From NCEH01 sp043195095 (lineage in GTDB: Bacteria; Pseudomonadota; Alphaproteobacteria; Rhizobiales; Xanthobacteraceae), in assembly GCF_043195095.1 (NCBI RefSeq), contig NZ_JBAFWN010000002.1: a stretch of 64,000 nucleotides of DNA, one strand, 5' to 3'. The translations under genes and the position numbers were made by a program. Below the pieces are notes generated by a model. The model searched no databases and was not told the origin of the DNA. It saw nothing but the letters and a program-made list of their open reading frames with translations. Below are positions 37,743 through 46,380 of this stretch, piece by piece (position 1 is the first letter of the stretch; each line of letters opens with the position of its first letter).

Positions 37743-38906
37743 ATGCCCCCCGCTCCCGATACCTATTTTGCATTAGCACTGATCGGGCCGGCAATATTGG
37801 CGCTGTTTTCGTTCTGTTTTCTGGGGTTGTGGGCCTTCGGCGGCTCCCGCAATTATATCCTGCTGTTTTCGGCCGCATGCTTTGTCTACAGCTTGGCCGC
37901 GATCGTCCAGATCGCCTTCTGGCCCGCGGATACCGGCCAGAACACCATTCTCTCCGCGCTGCTTTACACCACCAGCGTGGTGATGATCGCCACCGGCGTT
38001 CTTCAACGCGCCGGCCAGAATATGAGTCCGCTGGCCACGATCGTCATCTTCACGATGATCATGGTTCCGATCTGGTATTTCTTCTACATCGAACCCAGCC
38101 TGATCGCGCGCGTCTATATTTTGAATTTCGGCTATGGGTTTGTTTTTATCTATATTTGCGTCCGCCTGGTGGGTATGGCCCTGGGCCCGTTCATTGATCG
38201 CTTCCTTTATTGGGTTCTGGTGGCGTTCGCGTTCCATTTCTTCATCCGCACCACCGTCACCATAGATCCCGATCTCGGGAACGTGCCCGGCACATTCGGC
38301 CGCTCGGTTTTCTGGCTCGTGCTCCAGGTGAGCCTCGCCATCTTCGGGGCGGTCATGGCGTTGACCTTGCTCGCGGCCTGCGTCGCCGACCTGCTCGGCG
38401 ACATGGAACGCGACCGCGACACCGATCTCTTGACCCGGCTGCTGAACCGGCGCGGCTTCGAGCGCATCGCCGGCGCGCACATGACCCGCGCGGCGGGACG
38501 GCCGGTCAGCCTGATCTCCTGCGACATTGATCATTTCAAATCGCTGAACGACACCTACGGCCACGGCGCGGGCGACGCGGTGCTGAAGGAATTCGGCGCC
38601 CTCTTGCTCAACACCATGCGGGGGGAAGACGTGATCGGCCGCATCGGCGGCGAGGAATTCGCCATCATGTTGACCGGGGCGGACGTGGAAGGCGCACGCC
38701 AGTTCGCCGAGCGCGTGCGCGCGCTGCTGGAGAGCACGCATTTCGAATCCGTGCCGGATACGCGGGTCGTGACCGCGAGTTTCGGCATCGCCCAATATCG
38801 CCCGCCGGAGCCGCTGCGCAAATTGCTCGCCCGCGCGGACGTCGCGCTCTATTCCGCCAAGAAGGCCGGGCGCAACCGCTGCTTCGTGGCCGGCCAGACC
38901 CAATAA
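37743..38906 (+). CDS. Membrane-bound diguanylate cyclase (GGDEF)
   Basis: The 387-residue protein has about six membrane helices in residues 5-215, as in MASE-type sensors, followed by a GGDEF domain. The active-site motif is G302-G-E-E-F and the inhibitory I-site R293-x-x-D lies exactly five residues upstream, so it should be active and product-inhibited. DTDLLTRLLNRRGFE opens the domain. It sits 155 bp after the NfrA-like gene on the same strand, making it the natural source of c-di-GMP for the MshEN modules of the synthase at 27607. The signal sensed by the membrane part is unknown. Confidence 0.92.
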   Translation: MPPAPDTYFALALIGPAILALFSFCFLGLWAFGGSRNYILLFSAACFVYSLAAIVQIAFWPADTGQNTILSALLYTTSVVMIATGVLQRAGQNMSPLATIVIFTMIMVPIWYFFYIEPSLIARVYILNFGYGFVFIYICVRLVGMALGPFIDRFLYWVLVAFAFHFFIRTTVTIDPDLGNVPGTFGRSVFWLVLQVSLAIFGAVMALTLLAACVADLLGDMERDRDTDLLTRLLNRRGFERIAGAHMTRAAGRPVSLISCDIDHFKSLNDTYGHGAGDAVLKEFGALLLNTMRGEDVIGRIGGEEFAIMLTGADVEGARQFAERVRALLESTHFESVPDTRVVTASFGIAQYRPPEPLRKLLARADVALYSAKKAGRNRCFVAGQTQ

Positions 38907-38963
38907 GCCCACCCGCCTCCCGGGGCGAATTGCAGGCGCGCCGCTTCGCTCCTAAAATACCGC

Positions 38964-40847
38964 ATGCCCCAGAACCAATCCGCCGCCGCCGATGCCGATG
39001 CCGCTGAATTTTCGGCGCACTATCAGACCTTTGAGGATACCGCCGACGGTCGACGAGGACCGGAGCGGCTCGCCGCCCTGCGCGCCGAACTCGCCGCGCG
39101 CGGGCTCGACGGCTATGTGATTCCGCGCGCCGATGCGCACCAGAACGAATATGTGACGCCGGGCGAGGAGCGCCTCGCCTGGCTCACCGGCTTCACGGGC
39201 TCGGCAGGGCTGTGCGTGGTGCTGAAGGATGAGGCCGCCCTGTTCGTCGACGGCCGCTACACCCTCCAGGCCCCGGCGCAGGTGGACGGCACCGCCTTCA
39301 CCGTGGTGCCGCTGGCCGAGATCACCCCGGAACGCTGGATCGAATCCCATCTGCCCAAGGGCGCCTCGCTCGGATTCGACCCCTGGCGGTCCACCCTCGA
39401 CATGAAAGACAAGCTCTCGCAGGCGGTCGCGAAAGCCGGCGGCATCCTGGTCGCGGTCGCGGACGATCCCATCGCCCGCCTGTGGACCGACCGCCCGGCC
39501 CCGCCCCGCGCCCCCGCGCGCCTGCTGGACGAGGCCCAGGCCGGCGCCAGCGCGCGGGAGAAGCTGGCCCGCGTGCAGGCGGCGCTGGTGGCGGAAAAGG
39601 TCGACGGCGCCCTGATCTCCGATCCCCACGCCACGGCCTGGCTGTTCAATCTGCGCGGCGCCGACGTCAGCCATACGCCGCTGGTGCTCGCCTGGTCGCT
39701 GGTGCCGGCGGAAGGGCGACCGCACCTGTTCGTGGCGGGGGAAAAGCTTTCCAATGCGGTGCGCGCGCGCCTGGAGGACGTGACCGACATTGCCGAGGAC
39801 GCCGCGCTGGCCGGTCAACTCGCGACCTTCGCGGCCGGGCGCACGATCCGCGTGGACCAGGCGACCGCCCCGGTCGCGCTCGCGCAGGCCATCGAACAGG
39901 CGGGTGGACGCGTTTCCAAGGGCGCCGATCCCATCGCTTTGCTGAAGGCGGTGAAGAATGCGGCGGAGATCGCGGGCATGCGCGCCGCCCATCTGCGCGA
40001 CGGGGTGGCCCTGGCGCGCTTTCTCCACTGGTTCGAAGAAGTCGCCGCCACCGGCACGGTGAGCGAGATCCGCGCGGTGGAGGCGCTGGAGACCTTCCGG
40101 CGGCGCAGCGGGCCGCTGAACGATGTTTCCTTCCCCACCATTGCCGGTGCCGGCCCCAATGGCGCGATCGTGCATTATCGCGTCACCCGGGAAACCAACC
40201 GGCTGATAAACGCGGGAGACTTATTTCTCCTCGATTCCGGCGCGCAATATCCCGACGGCACCACGGACGTTACCCGCACCCTGGTGGCGGGAGAGCCGAC
40301 GGCGGAGATGCGGCGGCATTTCACCTTGGTGCTGAAGGGTCACATCGCGCTCGCCCGCGCGGTGTTTCCGGTGGGCGTCAGCGGGGCGCAGCTCGACCCG
40401 CTGGCGCGGCAGTTCCTGTGGGCGAACGGGCTCGATTTCGACCATGGCACCGGCCATGGGGTCGGCGCGGGCCTGTCGGTGCACGAAGGGCCGGCGCGCA
40501 TCTCCAAGCTCGGCCATGTGCCGCTGAAGGCCGGCATGATCCTCTCGAACGAGCCGGGCTATTATAAATCGAACGCCTACGGCATCCGGCTGGAGAATCT
40601 CATCCTGGTGGAGCCGCGCCATCCCGAGGGAGGAGACCGGCCGAGCCTGGGCTTTGAGACGCTCACGCTCGCGCCCTTTGAAAAGCGGCTCCTGGCGCTG
40701 GAATTGCTCACGAAACCTGAGATCGAATGGATCGATTCCTATCACGCGGAGGTGGCTGTCCAGGTGGGCCCGCTGCTGGAGGCGGAGACCTGCGCCTGGC
40801 TGCTGCGCGCGACTTCGCCCATCGCCCAGGATGCCGCGGCTTTATAG
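38964..40847 (+). CDS. pepP: Xaa-Pro aminopeptidase (M24B, aminopeptidase P family)
   Basis: The 627-residue protein has two creatinase-like N-terminal domains and an M24 catalytic domain (about 330-550). Metal-ligand segments are LLDSGAQYPDGTTDVTRT (two Asp), GTGHGVGAGLSVHEGP (His), and SNEPGYY and IRLENL (Glu). A C-terminal extension of about 60 residues is typical of the long cytosolic form. It removes N-terminal residues next to proline from peptides. The first 25 residues are Ala/Asp-rich; a later start is possible. The gene appears monocistronic. Confidence 0.9.
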   Translation: MPQNQSAAADADAAEFSAHYQTFEDTADGRRGPERLAALRAELAARGLDGYVIPRADAHQNEYVTPGEERLAWLTGFTGSAGLCVVLKDEAALFVDGRYTLQAPAQVDGTAFTVVPLAEITPERWIESHLPKGASLGFDPWRSTLDMKDKLSQAVAKAGGILVAVADDPIARLWTDRPAPPRAPARLLDEAQAGASAREKLARVQAALVAEKVDGALISDPHATAWLFNLRGADVSHTPLVLAWSLVPAEGRPHLFVAGEKLSNAVRARLEDVTDIAEDAALAGQLATFAAGRTIRVDQATAPVALAQAIEQAGGRVSKGADPIALLKAVKNAAEIAGMRAAHLRDGVALARFLHWFEEVAATGTVSEIRAVEALETFRRRSGPLNDVSFPTIAGAGPNGAIVHYRVTRETNRLINAGDLFLLDSGAQYPDGTTDVTRTLVAGEPTAEMRRHFTLVLKGHIALARAVFPVGVSGAQLDPLARQFLWANGLDFDHGTGHGVGAGLSVHEGPARISKLGHVPLKAGMILSNEPGYYKSNAYGIRLENLILVEPRHPEGGDRPSLGFETLTLAPFEKRLLALELLTKPEIEWIDSYHAEVAVQVGPLLEAETCAWLLRATSPIAQDAAAL

Positions 40848-40867
40848 TCCTTCGTCGCGCGAAACCG

Positions 40868-40892
40868 GGAACCATTCTTCAAATCAGGCGTT
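40868..40892 (+). promoter_or_regulatory. EcfG-type general stress promoter
   Basis: GGAAC (40868-40872) and CGTT (40889-40892) are separated by exactly 16 bp, matching the alphaproteobacterial EcfG sigma-factor consensus GGAAC-N16/17-CGTT. It points at the small DUF3309 gene, whose ATG is 36 bp downstream. Confidence 0.8.
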
Positions 40893-40928
40893 GTCGTAGC
40901 AGTTCAGAGGCCGGGAGACCACAACGCC

Positions 40929-41081
40929 ATGTCCACAATTCTGCTTGTCATCTTGGTTTTGCTTTTGGTCGGCGCCCTGCCGACTTGGGGATATAGCCGC
41001 AGCTGGGGTTATGGCCCCGGCGGAATCGTGGGCGTTCTGCTCATCATCGTTGTTGTGCTGGCGCTCACAGGGCGAATTTGA
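40929..41081 (+). CDS. DUF3309 small membrane protein
   Basis: This 50-residue protein begins MSTILLVILVLLLVGALPTW, continues with YSRSWGYGPGG and ends in a second hydrophobic stretch closing with LTGRI. That is the full DUF3309 pattern: two membrane segments joined by a tyrosine/tryptophan/glycine-rich turn. The family is common in alphaproteobacteria and often belongs to general stress regulons; its biochemical role is not known. An EcfG promoter lies directly upstream and a strong hairpin directly downstream, so it is a single-gene stress unit. Confidence 0.93.
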   Translation: MSTILLVILVLLLVGALPTWGYSRSWGYGPGGIVGVLLIIVVVLALTGRI

Positions 41082-41085
41082 GCCA

Positions 41086-41128
41086 ACGACAGAGCGGCGG
41101 CACCATCCGGGTGCCGCCGCTCTGTCGT
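41086..41128 (+). terminator. Strong hairpin terminator after the DUF3309 gene
   Basis: A perfect 19-bp stem (41086-41104 with 41110-41128) with a 5-nt loop starts 5 bp after the stop codon. A short T-rich stretch (ATTTT) follows about 8 bp later. It is the longest perfect stem seen in the window. Confidence 0.75.
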
Positions 41129-41161
41129 GCTCCAGATTTTACAATCACAGACCGCGATGAC

Positions 41162-41186
41162 GAGCCGCGCGCGAACCGCGCGGCTC
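41162..41186 (-). terminator. Hairpin after the transaminase gene
   Basis: GAGCCGCGCG and CGCGCGGCTC form a perfect 10-bp stem around CGAAC, 25 nt past the transaminase stop on the minus strand. There is no clear T-run on that strand. Confidence 0.5.
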
Positions 41187-41210
41187 CTCGCATTTTACGC
41201 GGTGCGCTCG

Positions 41211-42566
41211 TTACGCGTAGAGCTCGATCGCCTTGCCCACCTTCTCGATCAGTTCGCCGATCTGATCCTCCGAGATGATCAGCGGCGGGGTCAGCGCGAT
41301 GGTATCGCCGCTGGCCCGCACCATGATGCCCAGATCATGGAACGCCCCGTCGAGGGTGGAATAGCCCCGCAAACCGGGCTGGCCGTCGCGCGGCGCAAGA
41401 TCGATGCCGGCGGTGATGCCCACCGTGCGGATATCCAGCACGCCCGGCTTGTCCTTCAGGCTCATCACCGCATCCGCCCACATGGGCTCCAGCTTGCGGG
41501 CACGCGCGAAGGTGTCTTCCTCGGCATAGAGGTCCAGGGTCGCGAGCGCCGCGGCGCAGGCGAGCGGATGGGCGGAATAGGTATAGCCGTGGAACAGCTC
41601 GATCACATGCTCGGGCCCGCGCATGAAGGCATCGTGGATGCCCGCGCGCGCCAGCACGCCACCCATGGGCACGGCGCCGGCGGTCACGCCCTTCGCGAAC
41701 GTGATCAGATCGGGAACGACGCCATAGCGCTCGGCGGCAAAGGCATAGCCGAGGCGGCCGAAGCCGGTGATGACCTCGTCAAAGATCAGCAGGATGCCAT
41801 ACTTGTCGCAGATCTCGCGCAGGCGCTTGAGATAGCCCTTGGGCGCCGGGATCACGCCGGTGGAGCCGGCCATGGGCTCCACGATCACCGCCGCAATGGT
41901 GGAAGCGTCGTGCAGGCCGACCAGGCGCTCCAGCTCGTCGGCGAAATGGGCGCCATATTCCGGCTCGCCCTTGGTGAAGGCCTGGTGCGCGCGGTCATAG
42001 GTGGTCGGCAGATGGTCCACGCCGGCGAGCAGGGATCCGAACATCTTGCGGTTCGGCACGATGCCGCCAACGCTGATGCCGCCGAAGCCCACGCCGTGAT
42101 AGCCGCGCTCGCGGCCGATGAGGCGGGTGCGGGCGCCCTGGCCGATCACATTCTGGTAAGCCAGCGCGATCTTCAGCGCCGTATCCACAGCTTCCGAGCC
42201 GGAATTGCAGAAGAACACATGATCCAGATCGCCGGGCGCAAGCGCCGCGATGCGGCTTGCCACCTTGAAAGCATTGGGGTGGCCATATTGAAATGTGGGT
42301 GCGAAATCCAGCTCGGTCGCGGAATTGCGGATTGCCTCAACCACCGGCGCCCGGTTATGGCCGGGATTGGTGCACCACAGGCCTGCGACACCGTCGAGGA
42401 TCGCGCGGCCTTCCGGGGTGTAATAGTGCATGTCCTTGGCGCGGGCGATCAGACGCGGGCGCTTCTTGAAAGAGCGGTTCGCGGTAAAAGGCATCCAGAA
42501 TGCGTCCAGATCATTCGGCGCCGCGTCGCCCGTTGCTCGAACCGCGATCTCGTCCAGTGCCATCAT
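41211..42566 (-). CDS. Class III omega-aminotransferase (beta-alanine--pyruvate type)
   Basis: The 451-residue PLP enzyme contains DAFWMPFTANRSFKKRPRL near the N-terminus, which is typical of omega-amino acid:pyruvate aminotransferases. VFFCNSGSEAVDTALKIA and LLIFDEVITGFGRLG (cofactor Asp) follow, and the PLP lysine lies in ITFAKGVTAGAVPMGG. It probably moves the amino group of beta-alanine or a related omega-amine to pyruvate; the exact donor is uncertain. The frame continues upstream, but ATG 42566 (or 42563) follows GGAGAGGG and starts the family sequence. No linked pathway genes adjoin it. Confidence 0.88.
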   Translation of the reverse strand: MMALDEIAVRATGDAAPNDLDAFWMPFTANRSFKKRPRLIARAKDMHYYTPEGRAILDGVAGLWCTNPGHNRAPVVEAIRNSATELDFAPTFQYGHPNAFKVASRIAALAPGDLDHVFFCNSGSEAVDTALKIALAYQNVIGQGARTRLIGRERGYHGVGFGGISVGGIVPNRKMFGSLLAGVDHLPTTYDRAHQAFTKGEPEYGAHFADELERLVGLHDASTIAAVIVEPMAGSTGVIPAPKGYLKRLREICDKYGILLIFDEVITGFGRLGYAFAAERYGVVPDLITFAKGVTAGAVPMGGVLARAGIHDAFMRGPEHVIELFHGYTYSAHPLACAAALATLDLYAEEDTFARARKLEPMWADAVMSLKDKPGVLDIRTVGITAGIDLAPRDGQPGLRGYSTLDGAFHDLGIMVRASGDTIALTPPLIISEDQIGELIEKVGKAIELYA

Positions 42567-42873
42567 CCCTCTCCTCATCGCCCAACCGGCGCGTGGCGGC
42601 CTCACATTTGCCGCCTGTGCGGGGAAGCTATCAGCGGCCACGCGGGGAGGGAACCGTAGAGGTCGCAACCCTGCCTCTTGCGCCATGCGCCCGACTGGCA
42701 CAAAAGAGGGCCATGACGATGGGTCATTTTCATTCGAGCCCGGCGGCAGGGGGCCACGGCGGTTTGGCGCGGCGCGCGGACGCGCGCGCGAAACACGCGC
42801 GCCGGGGCCACGGCATGGCTGAAACGGGGACCGGAACGGCGCTTCAGGCGTCCGCCCGTGCCGGCGCGCGTCC
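42567..42873. other. Divergent intergenic region
   Basis: This 307-bp gap between the transaminase and the TPR membrane protein has no supported gene. It holds a small inverted repeat, ATGAC-N5-GTCAT (42713-42727), and an alternating G/C stretch at about 42770-42815. No clear promoter hexamers were found. Confidence 0.4.
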
Positions 42874-44781
42874 GTGACCGGCTCGACGAGCGATCCGAGG
42901 TCGGATGCCGACCCCGTGACGGACGAAACCGTCCTGCCCGGCGAAGAGGTGCAGGACCCGGCCGAACTCGCGGCCCTGCCGAGCGCGCAGGATGTGCAGG
43001 CCGACAAGGCCCGCGCCGCGCTGGCGCGCGTTCTGGCTTCCGACGAGTTCGTCTCCTCGCCCCGCCTCGCGGATTTCCTGCGGTTCGTGGTGGAAGCGAC
43101 GCTTGGCGGTCGGGCCGACGCCATCAAGGGCTATACGATCGCGGTCGAGGCGCTGGGCCGTCCCACCACCTTCGACCCCCAGACCGACCCCATCGTGCGG
43201 GTGGAGGCCACGCGCCTGCGCCGCGCGCTGGAGCGCTATTATACCTCGGCCGGCCCCGACGAGACTTTGGAAATCGTCATCCCCAAGGGCGTCTACGTGC
43301 CGCGCTTCGTGCCGCGCGGCGCGGGCGAGGCCCCCGGCCAGGCGGCGACCGGCGACGGCGAGGGGGCAATCCCTCTCGCCCCCGGTGTCTTTTCCGCTCC
43401 GTCGCACACCCGTGCGCGTGCGCGCGTCGCGTGGGCCGCCCTTGCCTTGGTGGCCGCCGCCGCGCTCGTCTGGGGCACGGTGGAACTGACCGATTCCAAC
43501 CGCTCCGGCCCCATCGCGAGCTTGCTGGGGCTTGAGAGCGTCAATTCGGCGAGCGAGATCGCCGACCGCATGGGCATGCCGCAATTGGAGGTTCGCCCGT
43601 TCGAGATCGCCGGCGCGGCCGGCCCCACCGGCTTCGGCGCGAGCGAGGTGCACGCCTTCGAGGTGCGCCTGCGCGACGCCATGGCCCGTTTCGATTTCGT
43701 CGATGTCATGTCGGCCGGGGAAGACGGCTCGGCCCGGCAATGCCGCGGCAATCCGCCCCGCTCGGTCTTCTCGCTCACCGGCCTTGCCGAAGCGCACCAG
43801 GGCGGCACCTTCTCTCTGCTGGTGCGCCTGACCGACCGGTGCGGCGGCACCATCATCTGGTCCACCGCCTTCGAGGACCTGCGGCGCGGCGCGGAACTGC
43901 CGGCCTCGGAATATCGTGTGGTCCGCGACATCGCCTCTGCGGTGATGCAATCCTACGGCGTGCTGCCCACCCGGGCCCGCGCCCAGGCGCGCGCAGACGC
44001 ACCGGGCTCGGGCTTTGGCTGCATCGCGCAGAGCTTCGCCGTCATCCGCAGCGAGGACAGCACCACCGCCGCCCAGGCGCGCAGCTGCCTCGACCAATGG
44101 GTGACGCGCGACAACGGCTTCGGCACCCTGCACGCGGTGCGGGCCATGCTGCTGCTGGACGAGGCACAGCGCTCCTCCGACCGGCCGCTCGACCCCGCCA
44201 TGCTCGACGAGATGCAGCGCGAGGCCGAGCTGGCCACCGATCTTTCGCCCAACAGCGCCTATTCCGCCAAGGTGCTGGCGAGCGTGGAATTCTTCCGCGG
44301 CGAGAAGGACGCCGCCCTGGCCGCGGCCGACCGGGCGCTCGCGCTCAATCCGCTCGACTATGACGTGGCCGCCACCGTCGGCACCATCATGATCGGCCTC
44401 GGCAAGCCCGAGCAGGGCGAGGCGGTGCTGACCTTCGCGCGCGGGCACGGCGCCGCCCGCACGCCGATCCAGGATGTCTATCTCGCCATCGCCGCCTTCA
44501 TGCGCGAGGATGAAATCGCCGCAACCGGCCTGCTGCCCACCTTGCAAGCCCATCCCTCCGCCCAGGGCCGCATCGCCCTGGCGCTTACGCTGCATGTGCT
44601 GGGGCGGCAGGAGGAGGAGCGCGGCGTCGTGGCGCTGCTGGCGCGCGAGACGCCCGGTGGCCCGGCCGGCGTGTCGCGCCTGGTGCACCATCTGCTGCCG
44701 ATCGCCGACTCCTACGATCGCGTCATGGGCGCGCTGGAAGCCGCCGGCCTGCCGCAACTCGCCGACGCCTCGCGCGGGTGA
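42874..44781 (+). CDS. Membrane protein with N-terminal winged-helix-like domain and TPR-like C-terminus, function unknown
   Basis: The 635-residue protein starts at GTG 42874. Residues about 45-140 carry LADFLRFVVEATLGGRADAIKGYTIAVEALGR, then TDPIVRVEATRLRRALERYY, then IVIPKGVYVPRF. This domain is common in Rhizobiales proteins often labelled adenylate cyclase or TPR protein. A single membrane helix follows (VAWAALALVAAAALVWGTVEL, about 185-205), so the N-terminus is probably cytoplasmic and the rest periplasmic. The last 300 residues contain helical repeats with the TPR spacing (AALAAADRALALNPLDYDVAATVG). No cyclase motif is visible. A CadC-like membrane-bound regulator is a reasonable guess, not a conclusion. 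Confidence 0.6.
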   Translation: MTGSTSDPRSDADPVTDETVLPGEEVQDPAELAALPSAQDVQADKARAALARVLASDEFVSSPRLADFLRFVVEATLGGRADAIKGYTIAVEALGRPTTFDPQTDPIVRVEATRLRRALERYYTSAGPDETLEIVIPKGVYVPRFVPRGAGEAPGQAATGDGEGAIPLAPGVFSAPSHTRARARVAWAALALVAAAALVWGTVELTDSNRSGPIASLLGLESVNSASEIADRMGMPQLEVRPFEIAGAAGPTGFGASEVHAFEVRLRDAMARFDFVDVMSAGEDGSARQCRGNPPRSVFSLTGLAEAHQGGTFSLLVRLTDRCGGTIIWSTAFEDLRRGAELPASEYRVVRDIASAVMQSYGVLPTRARAQARADAPGSGFGCIAQSFAVIRSEDSTTAAQARSCLDQWVTRDNGFGTLHAVRAMLLLDEAQRSSDRPLDPAMLDEMQREAELATDLSPNSAYSAKVLASVEFFRGEKDAALAAADRALALNPLDYDVAATVGTIMIGLGKPEQGEAVLTFARGHGAARTPIQDVYLAIAAFMREDEIAATGLLPTLQAHPSAQGRIALALTLHVLGRQEEERGVVALLARETPGGPAGVSRLVHHLLPIADSYDRVMGALEAAGLPQLADASRG

Positions 44782-44824
44782 AGGGGACGGGCGCCGTGGA
44801 GGCGCCCAGCTCTGGGAAGAGCAT

Positions 44825-44934
44825 CGTCATGCACGGGCCTGTCCCGTGCATCCACGCGGCACCGCTGGCATCGACTTTTCAAGGCTCGCACCGGCGGCTC
44901 GGCGGGGATGGCCGGGACGAGCCCGGCCATGACG
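44825..44934 (+). repeat. 110-bp dispersed palindromic repeat, copy 2
   Basis: This copy starts CGTCATGCACGGGC and ends CCCGGCCATGACG, the same order as copy 1 (23831-23940) but on the other strand. The internal part keeps TTTCAAGG and CGGCGGCTCGGCG-like segments with scattered substitutions. The short frames here translate almost identically to those in copy 1, which reflects the repeat and not coding. Confidence 0.85.
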
Positions 44935-45035
44935 ACCGGTCCATGAAAGACAATGGCGCGCACCGGCCGTCAGGCGCCTCGAGGATCCGCCACGCCGCTG
45001 AATGTCGATCCGTCCCAAGCCCTAAAGCCGGGCGC

Positions 45036-46346
45036 TCAGAGAATATAGCGGCTCAGATCGGCATTCTTCGCCAGGTCCTCCACCCGCGCGCGCACATAGG
45101 CGGCGTCGATCACGATGGTCTCGCCGGAGCGGTCGGGCGCGGTGAAGGACAGATCGTCCAGCACACGCTCGATCACCGTCTGGAGCCGGCGGGCGCCGAT
45201 ATTCTCGACCGTGGAATTCACCTCCACCGCCACGTCGGCGATCGCCTCCACCGCATCGAGCGTGATGTCCAGCGTCACGCCTTCCGTGCCCATGAGCGCC
45301 ACCGATTGCTTGACGAGGCTCGCCTCGGTCTCGGTGAGGATGCGCACGAAATCCGAGCGCGTCAGCGCCTCCAGCTCCACCCGGATCGGCAGGCGGCCCT
45401 GGAGTTCCGGCAGGAGGTCGGAGGGCTTGGAGACATGGAACGCGCCGGAGGCGATGAACAGGATGTGGTCGGTCTTCACCGGCCCGTGCTTGGTGGAAAC
45501 CGTGGTGCCCTCGATCAGCGGCAGCAGATCGCGCTGCACGCCTTCGCGCGAGACGTCGGCGCCGGAGCGGCCTTCCTTGCCGGCGATCTTGTCGATCTCG
45601 TCCAGGAACACGATTCCGTTGTTCTCCACCGCATAGATGGCCTCCACCGTGATCGCGTCCTGGTCGATCAGCTTGTCGGCCTCCTCGGTGACCAGCAGGG
45701 GATGGGCGTCCCGCACCAGCACGCGGCGGGTCTTCGTGCGCCCGCCGCCGAGCGCCTTGCCCAGCATGTCGCCGAGCGAGACTGAGCCCATCTGCGCGCC
45801 GGGCATGCCGGGAATCTCGAACATGGAAAGGCCCGGGGCGCCGGCCTGGACCTCGATCTCCACTTCCTTTTCATCAAGCTCGCCGCCGCGCAGCTTCTTG
45901 CGGAAGCTCTCGCGGGTGGCGGCGGAGGAGCCCTGCCCCACCAGCGCGTCGAGCACCCGTTCCTCGGCGGCGAGATGCGCGCGGGCCTGCACGTCCTTGC
46001 GCTTCACATCGCGCACCAGGCCGATGCCGACCTCCACCAGGTCGCGGATGATCTGCTCCACGTCGCGGCCCACATAGCCGACCTCGGTGAACTTGGTCGC
46101 CTCAACCTTCAGGAACGGCGCGCCGGCCAGCCGCGCGAGGCGGCGGGAAATCTCGGTCTTGCCGACGCCGGTGGGGCCGATCATGAGGATGTTCTTCGGC
46201 AGAACCTCCTCGCGCATGTGCCCTTCCAATTGCTGGCGCCGCCAGCGATTGCGCAGCGCGATGGCGACCGCGCGCTTGGCCTTGGTCTGGCCGACGATGT
46301 GGCGGTCCAGCTCGGACACGATCTCGCGGGGGGAAAAATCGCTCAT
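45036..46346 (-). CDS. hslU: ATP-dependent protease ATPase subunit HslU
   Basis: The 436-residue AAA+ unfoldase has Walker A GPTGVGKTE (about residue 58), Walker B VFLDEIDK, the I-domain insertion (about 110-230), and the conserved pore segment GYVGRDVE. It ends NADLSRYIL, the C-terminal tail that inserts into HslV and activates it. ATG 46346 gives the canonical N-terminus MSDFSPREIV. It is encoded 34 bp after hslV. Confidence 0.97.
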   Translation of the reverse strand: MSDFSPREIVSELDRHIVGQTKAKRAVAIALRNRWRRQQLEGHMREEVLPKNILMIGPTGVGKTEISRRLARLAGAPFLKVEATKFTEVGYVGRDVEQIIRDLVEVGIGLVRDVKRKDVQARAHLAAEERVLDALVGQGSSAATRESFRKKLRGGELDEKEVEIEVQAGAPGLSMFEIPGMPGAQMGSVSLGDMLGKALGGGRTKTRRVLVRDAHPLLVTEEADKLIDQDAITVEAIYAVENNGIVFLDEIDKIAGKEGRSGADVSREGVQRDLLPLIEGTTVSTKHGPVKTDHILFIASGAFHVSKPSDLLPELQGRLPIRVELEALTRSDFVRILTETEASLVKQSVALMGTEGVTLDITLDAVEAIADVAVEVNSTVENIGARRLQTVIERVLDDLSFTAPDRSGETIVIDAAYVRARVEDLAKNADLSRYIL

Positions 46347-46380
46347 GATCTCGGAGGTCTCTTGGTGTTCGGCGCGGACG

